This document shows positions 1 to 7,969 of a DNA stretch of 64,000 nucleotides, in pieces. Position 1 is the first letter of the stretch, and the number at the start of each line of letters is the position of its first letter. The stretch lies in contig NZ_QBKA01000002.1 in the NCBI RefSeq assembly GCF_003340475.1, forward strand, positions 1,249,501 through 1,313,500, given 5' to 3'. The position numbers were made by a program, and so were the translations under genes. The notes below the pieces were generated by a model. That model was given only the letters and a program-made list of their open reading frames with translations, ran no database searches and was not told where the DNA came from. Origin of the DNA: Alteripontixanthobacter maritimus (GTDB taxonomy: Bacteria > Pseudomonadota > Alphaproteobacteria > Sphingomonadales > Sphingomonadaceae).

Positions 1-1
1 C

Positions 2-940
2 TGGCTGGGCAAGGCAATCCAACGCGTCAGACTGCTGGGCCTCGCCAAGCCGCAAGTGCTAGCCGCCAATGAGGAGCGCCTGCGAGGCTACGACGCTGTA
101 ATTTCGACCGAGGATGGTATTGCGGACCTGTTCGCGGGGGAGCCGGAAAATCAGCGGCCTTCCCGCATACTCATCACCCACGGGGCTGGTGGGCGCGCGG
201 TGCCAAGCTTCTCCAAGCGTGTGCATTGCGACCTGTTGCTGCTGAAAGGCGAGGCGGACGCAGCCTATTACGTCAGACATGGCCTGTCGCGTCCCGGCCA
301 TGTCGCAGCGGCAGGTTATACTAAATTTGCCTCCTCCCGCGCGCTGGCTCGCGCGCAGCAACCGCTGTTCCCGAACGACAACCCGGTCGTGCTCTACAAT
401 CCGCACAAGGATCGCAAACAGCGCAGTTGGGACCGGTTCTTCGAACCGATGATGGCCGCGTTCAGGCAGGACGATAGCCGCAACCTTATCGTTGCCCCGC
501 ATACGAAACTGTTCAAGCGCCGCAGCGAACAAGTCCGCCAGCGGCTCCGGGATCGCAGCACCGATACCATCATCGTCGATCCTGCCTCCCCCCGCCTGCT
601 CGACAACAGCTATACCGAGGCGTCGGGCATCTACGTCGGCGATGTCAGCAGCCAGGTTTATGAATTTACCATCCGCCCTCGCCCCTGCGTGTTCCTGAAC
701 GCCCACGGCGTCGACTGGCGCGGCGATCCGCATTACGCCTTCTGGCAAATGGGCGAGGTGGTGGACGATCCGGGCGACCTGATGGCAGCAATCGAGCGCG
801 CGCCCGCTCTGCACAATCAGTTCCGAAATAAGCAGGTCGAACTCACCGCCCTAGCGCTGGGTGAAACCAGTGACGACGTGGTCCCACGTGCCGCCGACTG
901 GATCGTCGAATATGTGCGCAACGGTAAGATTGCGACATGA
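2..940 (+). CDS. CDP-glycerol glycerophosphotransferase-like protein, 5' end outside window
   Basis: The frame is open from the first bases of the window, so the true start lies upstream; a GTG at 56 is only the first in-window start of a long frame. About 312 codons are visible. A glycine-rich HGAGG stretch, YNPHKD followed by a conserved SWDRF, and YVGDVSSQVYEF near the C-terminus resemble the GT-B fold CDP-glycerol:poly(glycerophosphate) transferases, where the last motif is usually written as ItDySSv. The next gene carries the same three motifs in the same order, so the two are tandem paralogues. Its stop overlaps the next start by 4 bp (ATGA), implying co-translation. A role in a surface polymer is inferred; the donor is unknown, and another GT-B glycosyltransferase cannot be excluded. 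Confidence 0.6.
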   Translation, partial: WLGKAIQRVRLLGLAKPQVLAANEERLRGYDAVISTEDGIADLFAGEPENQRPSRILITHGAGGRAVPSFSKRVHCDLLLLKGEADAAYYVRHGLSRPGHVAAAGYTKFASSRALARAQQPLFPNDNPVVLYNPHKDRKQRSWDRFFEPMMAAFRQDDSRNLIVAPHTKLFKRRSEQVRQRLRDRSTDTIIVDPASPRLLDNSYTEASGIYVGDVSSQVYEFTIRPRPCVFLNAHGVDWRGDPHYAFWQMGEVVDDPGDLMAAIERAPALHNQFRNKQVELTALALGETSDDVVPRAADWIVEYVRNGKIAT

Positions 941-2118
941 GCACGCAGCGGCGGACCGTGCTGTTCCTGTACAATCACGATGCAGCGCATCAGGCCGCGC
1001 ATATCGCCGGTGTGATGGGGGCGCTGGCAGAGTCCCGGCCCGAACTAGATGTGCTGGCCGCGACGGGTAGTCCCGCAATCGAGACGCAGGTTCGCAGCCT
1101 GATCACACCTGCGCAGGGGGGCGCAATACGCTGGGTTGACCTATCCTTACCAGGGTGGATGAACGGCGCGCTTGCGCTGCTTAACAAACTCGCGCCGGTC
1201 ATCCGGCTGGCTCGATTGCGCCGGCACATTGCGCTGTTCGAGACGGCCGATCTGATCGTCTCGCCGGAACGCACTTGCCTTCGTGTCCGCCGCAAGTTGC
1301 GTCGCGGAATGGGTAACACCGCTCCGCGTTTCGTTTTCATCCCACATGGCGCGGGCGATCGCAGCGTCAGCTACCACCCGGAGCTGGCGCAATTCGATTA
1401 CTTCCTTTTGAGCGGGCAAAAGGTTGCGGACGAGATGGTCGCGCATGGCCTCGCCGCGCCGGACCAGTGCCGCCTGATCGGCTATGCCAAATTCGATGCG
1501 GTCGGGAATGGCGGGCCGCGAAAGCTCTTCGATAACGACCTGCCGACGATCGTCTACAACCCGCATTTCGACCCGCATCTGTCGTCATGGTACGATACCG
1601 GGCCTGCGTTCCTGCGCTGGGTGGCAACGCAGCAGGGCCGCTTCAACTGCGTGTTCGCGCCGCACGTCATGCTGTTTCGCAAGAAGCTGCACATATCGCC
1701 CGAATACAAGACCGCGCGCCGCAGGCCGGAGATACCGGCGGAAGCGCTGGCAGCGGACAATATCCTGATCGACACCAACAGCCCGGCGCTGTTCGACATG
1801 ACCTATACCAATTCGGGCGACATCTATGTGGGTGATGTCAGCAGTCAGGTTTACGAATTCCTGCGCCGCCCTCGTCCGGTAGTTTTTATCGACGCGGCGG
1901 GCCAAGGCGCGGATGCATATCAGTTCTGGCAGAACGGCCCGGTGGTAACCTCGGCCAGCGATCTGGCCGAACAACTGGCCGATTGGCGCGAGACGGGAGC
2001 CAGGTTTCGTGAGGCGCAGGAACGGCTGTTTGCCTACACCATGGATATCAGGCCCGAACGCAGCGCAGCGCAGCGCGGCGCGGATGCTCTTGCCGAACTG
2101 GTAGATGCTAAGAGTTGA
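937..2118 (+). CDS. CDP-glycerol glycerophosphotransferase-like protein (paralogue of preceding gene)
   Basis: 393 residues, beginning at the ATG of a 4-bp ATGA overlap with the upstream gene. The N-terminal half has a Rossmann-like start (VLFLYNHD) and a region lined with basic residues near 85-125. The C-terminal half repeats the PHGAGDRS, YNPHFDPH and YVGDVSSQVYEF motifs of its neighbour. No signal peptide or membrane segment is visible, which suits a cytoplasmic enzyme acting on lipid-linked or nucleotide-activated substrates. The gene ends convergently with the HAD phosphatase gene, overlapping it by 11 bp. The family call rests on motif resemblance only and the substrate is unknown. Confidence 0.58.
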   Translation: MSTQRRTVLFLYNHDAAHQAAHIAGVMGALAESRPELDVLAATGSPAIETQVRSLITPAQGGAIRWVDLSLPGWMNGALALLNKLAPVIRLARLRRHIALFETADLIVSPERTCLRVRRKLRRGMGNTAPRFVFIPHGAGDRSVSYHPELAQFDYFLLSGQKVADEMVAHGLAAPDQCRLIGYAKFDAVGNGGPRKLFDNDLPTIVYNPHFDPHLSSWYDTGPAFLRWVATQQGRFNCVFAPHVMLFRKKLHISPEYKTARRRPEIPAEALAADNILIDTNSPALFDMTYTNSGDIYVGDVSSQVYEFLRRPRPVVFIDAAGQGADAYQFWQNGPVVTSASDLAEQLADWRETGARFREAQERLFAYTMDIRPERSAAQRGADALAELVDAKS

Positions 2119-2797
2119 AGTTTACCGTCCGCCAACCTCTGACGGCGGCGACCCTGCGCGCTGATACTGACGGATCGACAAGCACCGCGTCGTCCGCGAA
2201 GTCCAGCAACGGCGCGTCGCTGATGCTGTCCGAATAGAAACGTATTTCGCAGTTGGCGCGGTCCAGTTCCGCGTCGTCGAGCCAGCTTTCGAAGCGCGCC
2301 AGTTTCTCTGCGGCATAACAGTTCCGGCCTTCGATCCGGACCGGACCGACGCCGTCTGTCAGCCTATGCCGCGTCGCTATCACGTCGGTTGTACCGGCCT
2401 TGCGCGCGATCGGTCCTGCGACGAAGTCCATGGCGGCCGTCGCCAGCACCAACGTCCAGCCTTCCGCACGTTCAACCTCCAGCGCCACCCCGGCCTCATG
2501 CGAAAGCCAGTTAGGCCAGACGGCTTGTCCAAAACGCTCGCCAAGTTCCTCCACCACCGCACCATCGACGCGCTTGCCGAGGATCATACGCAGCCCCAGC
2601 TCCTTCAATCGGCCGCGCGACATCGCGCCTAGTTTGTACGCAAGCATTACGGCGATCCAGATCGGCAACAGCAGCACGCGCCAGCGAGAACGCTTCCACG
2701 CAGCGAATGCCAGAAACGGCGTAAACGTGGCGTGCCGCAGCAATGTCTTGTCGAGATCGTAGACGGCTATGCGGTGCATTCCCGGCCCGCCATTCAT
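2108..2797 (-). CDS. HAD-IB family phosphatase (CicA/SerB-like)
   Basis: 229 residues from the ATG that overlaps the upstream SDR stop by 4 bp; an alternative ATG at 2779 would begin right before the catalytic motif. HAD motif I is YDLDKTLL, with the nucleophile and general-acid aspartates, and motif III/IV is YSDSISDAPLL, followed by a hydrophobic strand and DP. A cap-region hydrophobic segment around residues 35-60 could touch the membrane. The overall pattern fits subclass IB phosphatases such as Caulobacter CicA or phosphoserine-phosphatase-like enzymes. The physiological substrate cannot be read from the sequence. It is probably translated with the SDR gene upstream. Confidence 0.75.
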   Translation of the reverse strand: MNGGPGMHRIAVYDLDKTLLRHATFTPFLAFAAWKRSRWRVLLLPIWIAVMLAYKLGAMSRGRLKELGLRMILGKRVDGAVVEELGERFGQAVWPNWLSHEAGVALEVERAEGWTLVLATAAMDFVAGPIARKAGTTDVIATRHRLTDGVGPVRIEGRNCYAAEKLARFESWLDDAELDRANCEIRFYSDSISDAPLLDFADDAVLVDPSVSARRVAAVRGWRTVNFNS

Positions 2798-3525
2798 GCC
2801 GGAATACGCTCCCCCCGCCAGTCGAACACGTACCCCGTATCTTTCGGCGTAAGACCGTCGATCACATCAATCAGGCACGCCGCCGACTTTGCCGGAGTGA
2901 ACAATTGCGCATCGGGCACATTGCCCTGAAACGGCTTCGACAAGCGCGTGTCCACCGTGCCGGGATGCAGGCCCACTACGATAGCTTCTTTCCGGGTGCG
3001 GGCGGTTTCGATGGCGAAGTTACGCAGCATCATGTTGAGCGCCGCCTTGCTGGCACGGTAGGAATGCCATCCGCCCAGCCCGTTATCCGAAATCGACCCC
3101 ACCCGGGCCGACAGCGCCGCAAACACGCTTCGCCCCGAACGCGGCAGCAGCGGCAGAAAATGCTTCGCAATGATTGCAGGTCCGATCGTGTTGAGCGCAA
3201 ACATCTCGCCCATAATTTTGGGATCGAGCGACCGCAGCGACTTTTCCGGCCCGGCCCCACCGGGCAATGTCAGTGACCCTGTCGCCACGATGACAAGTTG
3301 CGGCGCGGTATCCTTCAGCCGTCCGGCGGCGGCCGCGATGCTGCTTTCATCCAGCAGGTCGAATGCGAAATCATTTGCACCGGATAATCCGCAATCGCCG
3401 GTTCTGGACCCCGCAAACACGTCGCCAAAACGACCCGATGCTACCAGGCCCGCCACAAGTGCGGACCCGATGCCGCCCGATGCGCCGAATACGCAGGCGG
3501 TAGGGAGTGTTCCTGGATTGCTCAT
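2794..3525 (-). CDS. Short-chain dehydrogenase/reductase (C-factor-like)
   Basis: 243 residues. The N-terminal [13 protein letters not shown] motif is the Rossmann dinucleotide-binding loop, and [10 protein letters not shown] near residue 150 holds the catalytic Tyr and Lys of classical SDRs. The segment around [10 protein letters not shown] stands where classical SDRs have their NNAG-like motif. It resembles the csgA/C-factor type of small SDR often found in proteobacteria. The gene is divergent from sdhB and translationally coupled to the downstream HAD phosphatase by a 4-bp overlap. Substrate unknown. Confidence 0.75.
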   Translation of the reverse strand: MSNPGTLPTACVFGASGGIGSALVAGLVASGRFGDVFAGSRTGDCGLSGANDFAFDLLDESSIAAAAGRLKDTAPQLVIVATGSLTLPGGAGPEKSLRSLDPKIMGEMFALNTIGPAIIAKHFLPLLPRSGRSVFAALSARVGSISDNGLGGWHSYRASKAALNMMLRNFAIETARTRKEAIVVGLHPGTVDTRLSKPFQGNVPDAQLFTPAKSAACLIDVIDGLTPKDTGYVFDWRGERIPA

Positions 3526-3645
3526 CGCGTCGTCCTACAGCCGCGGATCGCTGCTGCAAGCGCCAGCTTACCCTTGTTCGAACCGGCATTATCGCTAGAT
3601 AGGGCGGGACAAGCGGCTGTGCCGCCAGCAGGAATTACCAAAGTC

Positions 3646-4428
3646 ATGGCTACCTTCACGCTCCCCAAGAACTCCACCATCACCAGGAACGGTGCCGATC
3701 ACCGCGCGGATGGGGCGAGCAGGAGCAAGACGTTCAAGATCTATCGCTACGATCCCGATACCGGTAAAAACCCGCGCTACGACAAGTTCGAAATCGACCT
3801 GGATGAATGCGGGCCGATGGTGCTGGACGCGTTGATCAAGATCAAGGGCGAAGTCGACCCTACGCTGACGTTCCGGCGTTCCTGCCGCGAGGGAATTTGC
3901 GGTTCCTGCTCCATGAATTTGAACGGCAAGAATGGTCTTGCCTGCACCACCGCGATCGAGGATTTGCCGGGCGAAGTGCGCATCACGCCCTTGCCGCACA
4001 TGGAAGTCATCAAGGATCTGGTGCCCGACTTCACCCATTTTTACGCGCAATACGCGTCCATCCGCCCTTGGTTGCAAACGGTTTCGACCACGCCCAGCGG
4101 CAAGGAACGGCTGCAATCGCCCGAACAACGCGAGAAGCTGGACGGATTGTACGAATGCATCCTGTGCGCCTGCTGCTCGACAGCCTGCCCGTCATATTGG
4201 TGGAACGGCGACAAGTTCCTCGGCCCTGCGATCCTGCTCCAGGCCTATCGCTGGCTGGCTGACAGCCGCGACGAGATGACAGGTGAGCGGCTCGACGATC
4301 TGGAAGACCCGTTCCGCCTCTATCGCTGCCACACCATCATGAACTGCGCCAATGTCTGCCCCAAGGGGTTGAACCCGGCCAAAGCCATCGCCGAAACCAA
4401 GAAGATGATGGTCGAACGCGAAATCTGA
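3646..4428 (+). CDS. sdhB: Succinate dehydrogenase iron-sulfur subunit
   Basis: 260 residues from ATG 3646; the frame is open further upstream, but [10 protein letters not shown] is the usual N-terminus of alphaproteobacterial SdhB. SdhB carries electrons from the flavoprotein SdhA to ubiquinone in complex II on the cytoplasmic face of the inner membrane. The [2Fe-2S] cysteines lie in CREGICGSC (about residue 80) plus a later Cys. [12 protein letters not shown] (about 172) and [17 protein letters not shown] (about 228) provide the [4Fe-4S] and [3Fe-4S] ligands. Oddly, sdhA, sdhC and sdhD are not adjacent: a divergent SDR precedes it and a thioesterase follows after 13 bp. Confidence 0.96.
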   Translation: MATFTLPKNSTITRNGADHRADGASRSKTFKIYRYDPDTGKNPRYDKFEIDLDECGPMVLDALIKIKGEVDPTLTFRRSCREGICGSCSMNLNGKNGLACTTAIEDLPGEVRITPLPHMEVIKDLVPDFTHFYAQYASIRPWLQTVSTTPSGKERLQSPEQREKLDGLYECILCACCSTACPSYWWNGDKFLGPAILLQAYRWLADSRDEMTGERLDDLEDPFRLYRCHTIMNCANVCPKGLNPAKAIAETKKMMVEREI

Positions 4429-4441
4429 CGGGTACCGGCAC

Positions 4442-4921
4442 GTGAGCGACACCGGCGTCATCGCGCCGCATGACGGGTTCGATTTCGGTCCCGATCCGGA
4501 AAACCCCGGTTGGAACCATTGGAACCTGAAGGACGAAACGCTTTTCAACCGCGCCGTTCTGGGCAGGCTGATCGCCCGGCGCGAGGGGGACTTTGCACGG
4601 TTGCGAATGTTTCCGGTTCGCAAGCATGAGAACCTGCAAGGCTCAATTCACGGAGCGGTTACGCAGTCGCTGATCGATATCGCGCTGTTCTCCACGATGC
4701 GCCTGCTCGACAGTGGCGATGCGGGTCCATCGGTAACGCTGGAAATCAGCACGCAATTTATCGGAGCTGGTGACCCATCGCGACCGCTCGATGCGGTAAG
4801 CGAAGTGATGCGCGAAACGGGCAAGCTTGTCTTCATTCGCGGCACTGTCGAACAGGACAACGACCGCGTTGCCGCGTTCTCCGGGATCGTACGCAAATTC
4901 TCCCCCCGCAAGCAGGCATGA
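4442..4921 (+). CDS. PaaI-family thioesterase (hotdog fold)
   Basis: 159 residues from a GTG start 13 bp after sdhB. The HGAVTQSLIDIALFSTMR segment is the hotdog signature in which a His/Gly loop and an acidic residue on the long helix bind and hydrolyse an acyl-CoA thioester. The following TLEISTQFIGA strand and GTVEQDNDRVAAFSGIVRKF strand complete the usual beta-sheet. Length and layout match PaaI/YdiI-type thioesterases. The stop overlaps the zapE start by 4 bp, so sdhB, this gene and zapE probably share a transcript. Substrate unknown. Confidence 0.75.
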   Translation: MSDTGVIAPHDGFDFGPDPENPGWNHWNLKDETLFNRAVLGRLIARREGDFARLRMFPVRKHENLQGSIHGAVTQSLIDIALFSTMRLLDSGDAGPSVTLEISTQFIGAGDPSRPLDAVSEVMRETGKLVFIRGTVEQDNDRVAAFSGIVRKFSPRKQA

Positions 4922-6042
4922 CAGACGCCAGCGGCGGTATGCTCGCCGAATATAACCGGCTGGTCGCGGCGGGCGAGTTGCGGCCCGATCCGGAACAGGC
5001 ATCCGCTGCGGCGCGGCTTGACCGATTGCAGCGCGATTTGGTTGCGGGGGGCGAACCAGGGTTCGTCGCCCGCCTTTTCGGCAAATCTCCCAAGGCTCCT
5101 GAAGGCGTGTATATGTGGGGCGGCGTGGGTCGCGGCAAATCCATGCTTATGGACCTGTTCCACCGCACTCTGGCACTGGAGGCCAAGCGCCGCGCGCATT
5201 TCCATGAGTTCATGGCAGAAGTGCATGATCGCCTGCGCACAGCGCGCAAGAAGGAACAGGGCGACCCCATTCCCGAAGTCGCCGCCGGTATTGCGGACAA
5301 TGTTCGTTGTCTTGCTTTCGACGAGATGGTCATCAACAACAGCGCCGATGCGATGATCATGTCGCGCCTGTTCCGCGCACTGATCGTGGATGAAGGCGTT
5401 GCGGTGGTCACTACCAGCAACCGCCCGCCCAACGATCTCTACAAGAACGGCCTCAACCGGGAACATTTCCTGCCGTTCATCGAACTTATCGGAAACAGGC
5501 TGGACGTAGTGCCGCTCAACGGTCCGGTCGATTACCGGCTGGAGCGGCTGGGCGGAATAGATGCCTGGCACACTCCGCTGGGCGATGCGGCGACAGCGCA
5601 GGTACGCGAGGCGTTTTTCCGCCTAACCGACTACTCTCCCGAAGATGCTGACAACGTCCCGTCTGAAGAACTGGCAGTGCCCGGTGGACGAACCCTGCAT
5701 GTCCCACGAAGCCTTAAGGGCGTGGGCGTATTCAGCTTCAAACGGCTATGCGGCGAACCGCGCGGTGCGGCCGACTATCTCGCCATCGCGCACGCATACC
5801 ATACCGTCATCATCGTCGGCATCCCGCAAATGGACCGCGACATGCGCAACGAGGCGGCACGCTTCGTCACGCTGATCGATGCGCTTTACGAAAACCATGT
5901 GAAGCTGTTTGCCACCGCCGATGCGGAGCCGGAAGACCTGTATCTTTCAGGCGACGGCAGCTTCGAATTCGAACGTACTGCGAGCCGTCTGATGGAAATG
6001 CAAAGCGCGGAATATCTGGCGCTGGGCCACGGGGCCGACTGA
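4918..6042 (+). CDS. zapE: Cell division protein ZapE (AFG1-like ATPase)
   Basis: 374 residues, coupled by ATGA overlap to the thioesterase. GGVGRGKSM (about residues 67-75) is the Walker A loop in the form typical of AFG1/LACE1 proteins, and LAFDEM (about 131) is Walker B. TTSNRPPNDLYKNGLNR, with a sensor-like Asn and the family-specific NGLxR segment, follows near residue 165. ZapE is a peripheral ATPase that acts on the FtsZ ring in E. coli and has a mitochondrial relative (LACE1/Afg1) that handles respiratory-chain subunits. Its position beside sdhB is suggestive in that respect. It converges with the XrtA-associated amidotransferase gene, 20 bp away. Confidence 0.9.
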   Translation: MTDASGGMLAEYNRLVAAGELRPDPEQASAAARLDRLQRDLVAGGEPGFVARLFGKSPKAPEGVYMWGGVGRGKSMLMDLFHRTLALEAKRRAHFHEFMAEVHDRLRTARKKEQGDPIPEVAAGIADNVRCLAFDEMVINNSADAMIMSRLFRALIVDEGVAVVTTSNRPPNDLYKNGLNREHFLPFIELIGNRLDVVPLNGPVDYRLERLGGIDAWHTPLGDAATAQVREAFFRLTDYSPEDADNVPSEELAVPGGRTLHVPRSLKGVGVFSFKRLCGEPRGAADYLAIAHAYHTVIIVGIPQMDRDMRNEAARFVTLIDALYENHVKLFATADAEPEDLYLSGDGSFEFERTASRLMEMQSAEYLALGHGAD

Positions 6043-6062
6043 ATCCAGTAGCGTCTCTCCAG

Positions 6063-7958
6063 CTATCCGATACCCAACCGGACCAGCGATTTTTCCAGCA
6101 TGAGCAATTGCCACAGCAGACGGCCATGGTCGTTGCGGCCGGAGATGTGCTCCTCTGCAATGCGGCCCAGCCTGCCGGTGTCGAACCACCCTGTCCGGGC
6201 CAGCACGGCGTTGCTGGCGATGCCGCGTGCTTCGCCCGCGAGCGGCCCGCGAAACCACTCGGTAATCGGCATTACAAAACCCTGTTTCTGGCGATACAGT
6301 ATGTCCTTTGGCAGGTAGCGCTCCATTGTATGCTTCATCAGCCATTTGCCCTGTGCGCCCTTGATGCGCTGCCTTTCCGGGATTTGGCTGGCAAATTCGA
6401 TCAGCCGGTGATCCAGCAGCGGTTCGCGCGCTTCCAGGCTTACGGCCATACTGGTGCGATCGACCTTGGTCAGGATATCGCCCGGCATCCAGAATTTCAG
6501 ATCGGCATATTGCGCCGCGTCCAGACCGCTGCGCGCGGGGGCGTTTTCCATCATTTCGATAAACGGCGTCTCGGCGCGATAGTCGCCGCGCGCACGAAGA
6601 AAGTCCGGAGTATAAAGCGCCGCGCGTCCGGCTTCGTCGGTCACGGACAGAGCGCGCGCATATCCCTCCGCCCCGCTGCGGGCGAGCGACTGGAACGTCG
6701 TTTTCGCACGCAGGAACCGCGGCGCCCAGTCGGCCTTGGGCCAGAACCGGCCCAGCGCACCAAACACGGGTTCGCGCAATTTAGCTGGAAGCATGCTGCG
6801 AGCCTGTTCTTCGCGAGCATGGAACACCTGCCGCCTGTATCCGGCAAACGCCTCATCCGCCCCGTCTCCCGACAGCGCCACGGTGACATGCTCCCGTGCA
6901 AGCTGCGCCACCCGCCAGGTCGGTAAAGCGCTTGCGTCGGCAAAAGGTTCGTCGAACATCGCCGCCAGCGTGTCGATCTCGGTAAAATCATCGGGATCGA
7001 CCGTGCGCGCATGGTGACGCGTGCCAAATTGCTCGGCAACTTGCTGCGCGTAGGTTGTTTCGTCGAGCGCCTTCACATCGAAGCCGATGGAACAGGTCGT
7101 CGCGGGCTGCGCGCTGCCCTCTGCCATCAGCGCGACCACGCTGGAACTATCCACCCCACCCGACAGGAACGCGCCAAGCGGCACGTCGGATACCATCCGG
7201 CTGGCGACGCCTTGGCGCAAATGGTGCAGCAATTCGGCGGACATATCGGCTTCACTGCCGGTATGGCGATCCGCGAAGCTGACGTCCCAATATTGCACCG
7301 GGGCGGCAGGCGGAGCGCCATGCTTCAGCAGCTGATAATGCCCGGCCGCCAACTTTTCGACACCCTTCAGGATCGAGCGATGGTCGGGCACGTAACCCCA
7401 TGCCAGATAGTCCTCCACCGCCAGCGGGTCGACTTCACGTCGCAACAGAGGATGTGCCAGTAAGCCCTTCAATTCAGACGCAAAGGCCAGACTGCCGTCG
7501 GACAGGCGCGCGGTGAATAGCGGTTTCACGCCCAACCTGTCACGCGCCAGGAACAGCTCCCGCTTTTCGGTATCGTAAAGCGCGAAGGCGAACATCCCGT
7601 TCAGGCGAGACAGACAATCCGGCCCCCAGCGCTGCCATGCTGCGAGGATGACTTCCGTGTCTCCATCGGTGCGAAATTTTGCGCCCATCTGCCCGAGTTC
7701 GCGTCGCAATTCGCGGTAATTGTAAATCTCGCCATTGAAGACGATCTGCGCGCGCCCATCCGCGCTTGCCATCGGCTGCGGCGAGCCTTCGAGGTCGATG
7801 ATCGACAGGCGGCGATGGCCCAGCCCGACTCCCGGCGCGGTCCACACGCCCGACCCGTCCGGTCCGCGATGGACCAACGCGTCGCACATGCGCTCCACCC
7901 GGCGCGGATCGACCGGCTTGACGCTTTCGTAATGGAACAGGCCCGCAATGCCGCACAT
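6063..7958 (-). CDS. XrtA-system asparagine synthase-like amidotransferase
   Basis: 631 residues. The start is fixed at ATG 7958 because the resulting MCGIAG exposes the catalytic Cys2 of class II glutaminases; the open frame extending to 8276 would hide it inside xrtA. RGPDGSGVW and FNGEIYNYRELR belong to the glutaminase domain (about 1-215). SGGVDSSSVVALMA (about 266) is the ATP-pyrophosphatase loop of the synthetase domain, followed by LSGDGADEAFAGYRR. The family matches the exosortase A-associated amidotransferases, thought to amidate a sugar or peptide during exopolysaccharide or PEP-CTERM protein maturation. It is the last gene of the ten-gene minus operon, 11 bp after xrtA. Confidence 0.88.
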   Translation of the reverse strand: MCGIAGLFHYESVKPVDPRRVERMCDALVHRGPDGSGVWTAPGVGLGHRRLSIIDLEGSPQPMASADGRAQIVFNGEIYNYRELRRELGQMGAKFRTDGDTEVILAAWQRWGPDCLSRLNGMFAFALYDTEKRELFLARDRLGVKPLFTARLSDGSLAFASELKGLLAHPLLRREVDPLAVEDYLAWGYVPDHRSILKGVEKLAAGHYQLLKHGAPPAAPVQYWDVSFADRHTGSEADMSAELLHHLRQGVASRMVSDVPLGAFLSGGVDSSSVVALMAEGSAQPATTCSIGFDVKALDETTYAQQVAEQFGTRHHARTVDPDDFTEIDTLAAMFDEPFADASALPTWRVAQLAREHVTVALSGDGADEAFAGYRRQVFHAREEQARSMLPAKLREPVFGALGRFWPKADWAPRFLRAKTTFQSLARSGAEGYARALSVTDEAGRAALYTPDFLRARGDYRAETPFIEMMENAPARSGLDAAQYADLKFWMPGDILTKVDRTSMAVSLEAREPLLDHRLIEFASQIPERQRIKGAQGKWLMKHTMERYLPKDILYRQKQGFVMPITEWFRGPLAGEARGIASNAVLARTGWFDTGRLGRIAEEHISGRNDHGRLLWQLLMLEKSLVRLGIG

Positions 7959-7969
7959 GGGTTGCGCGC

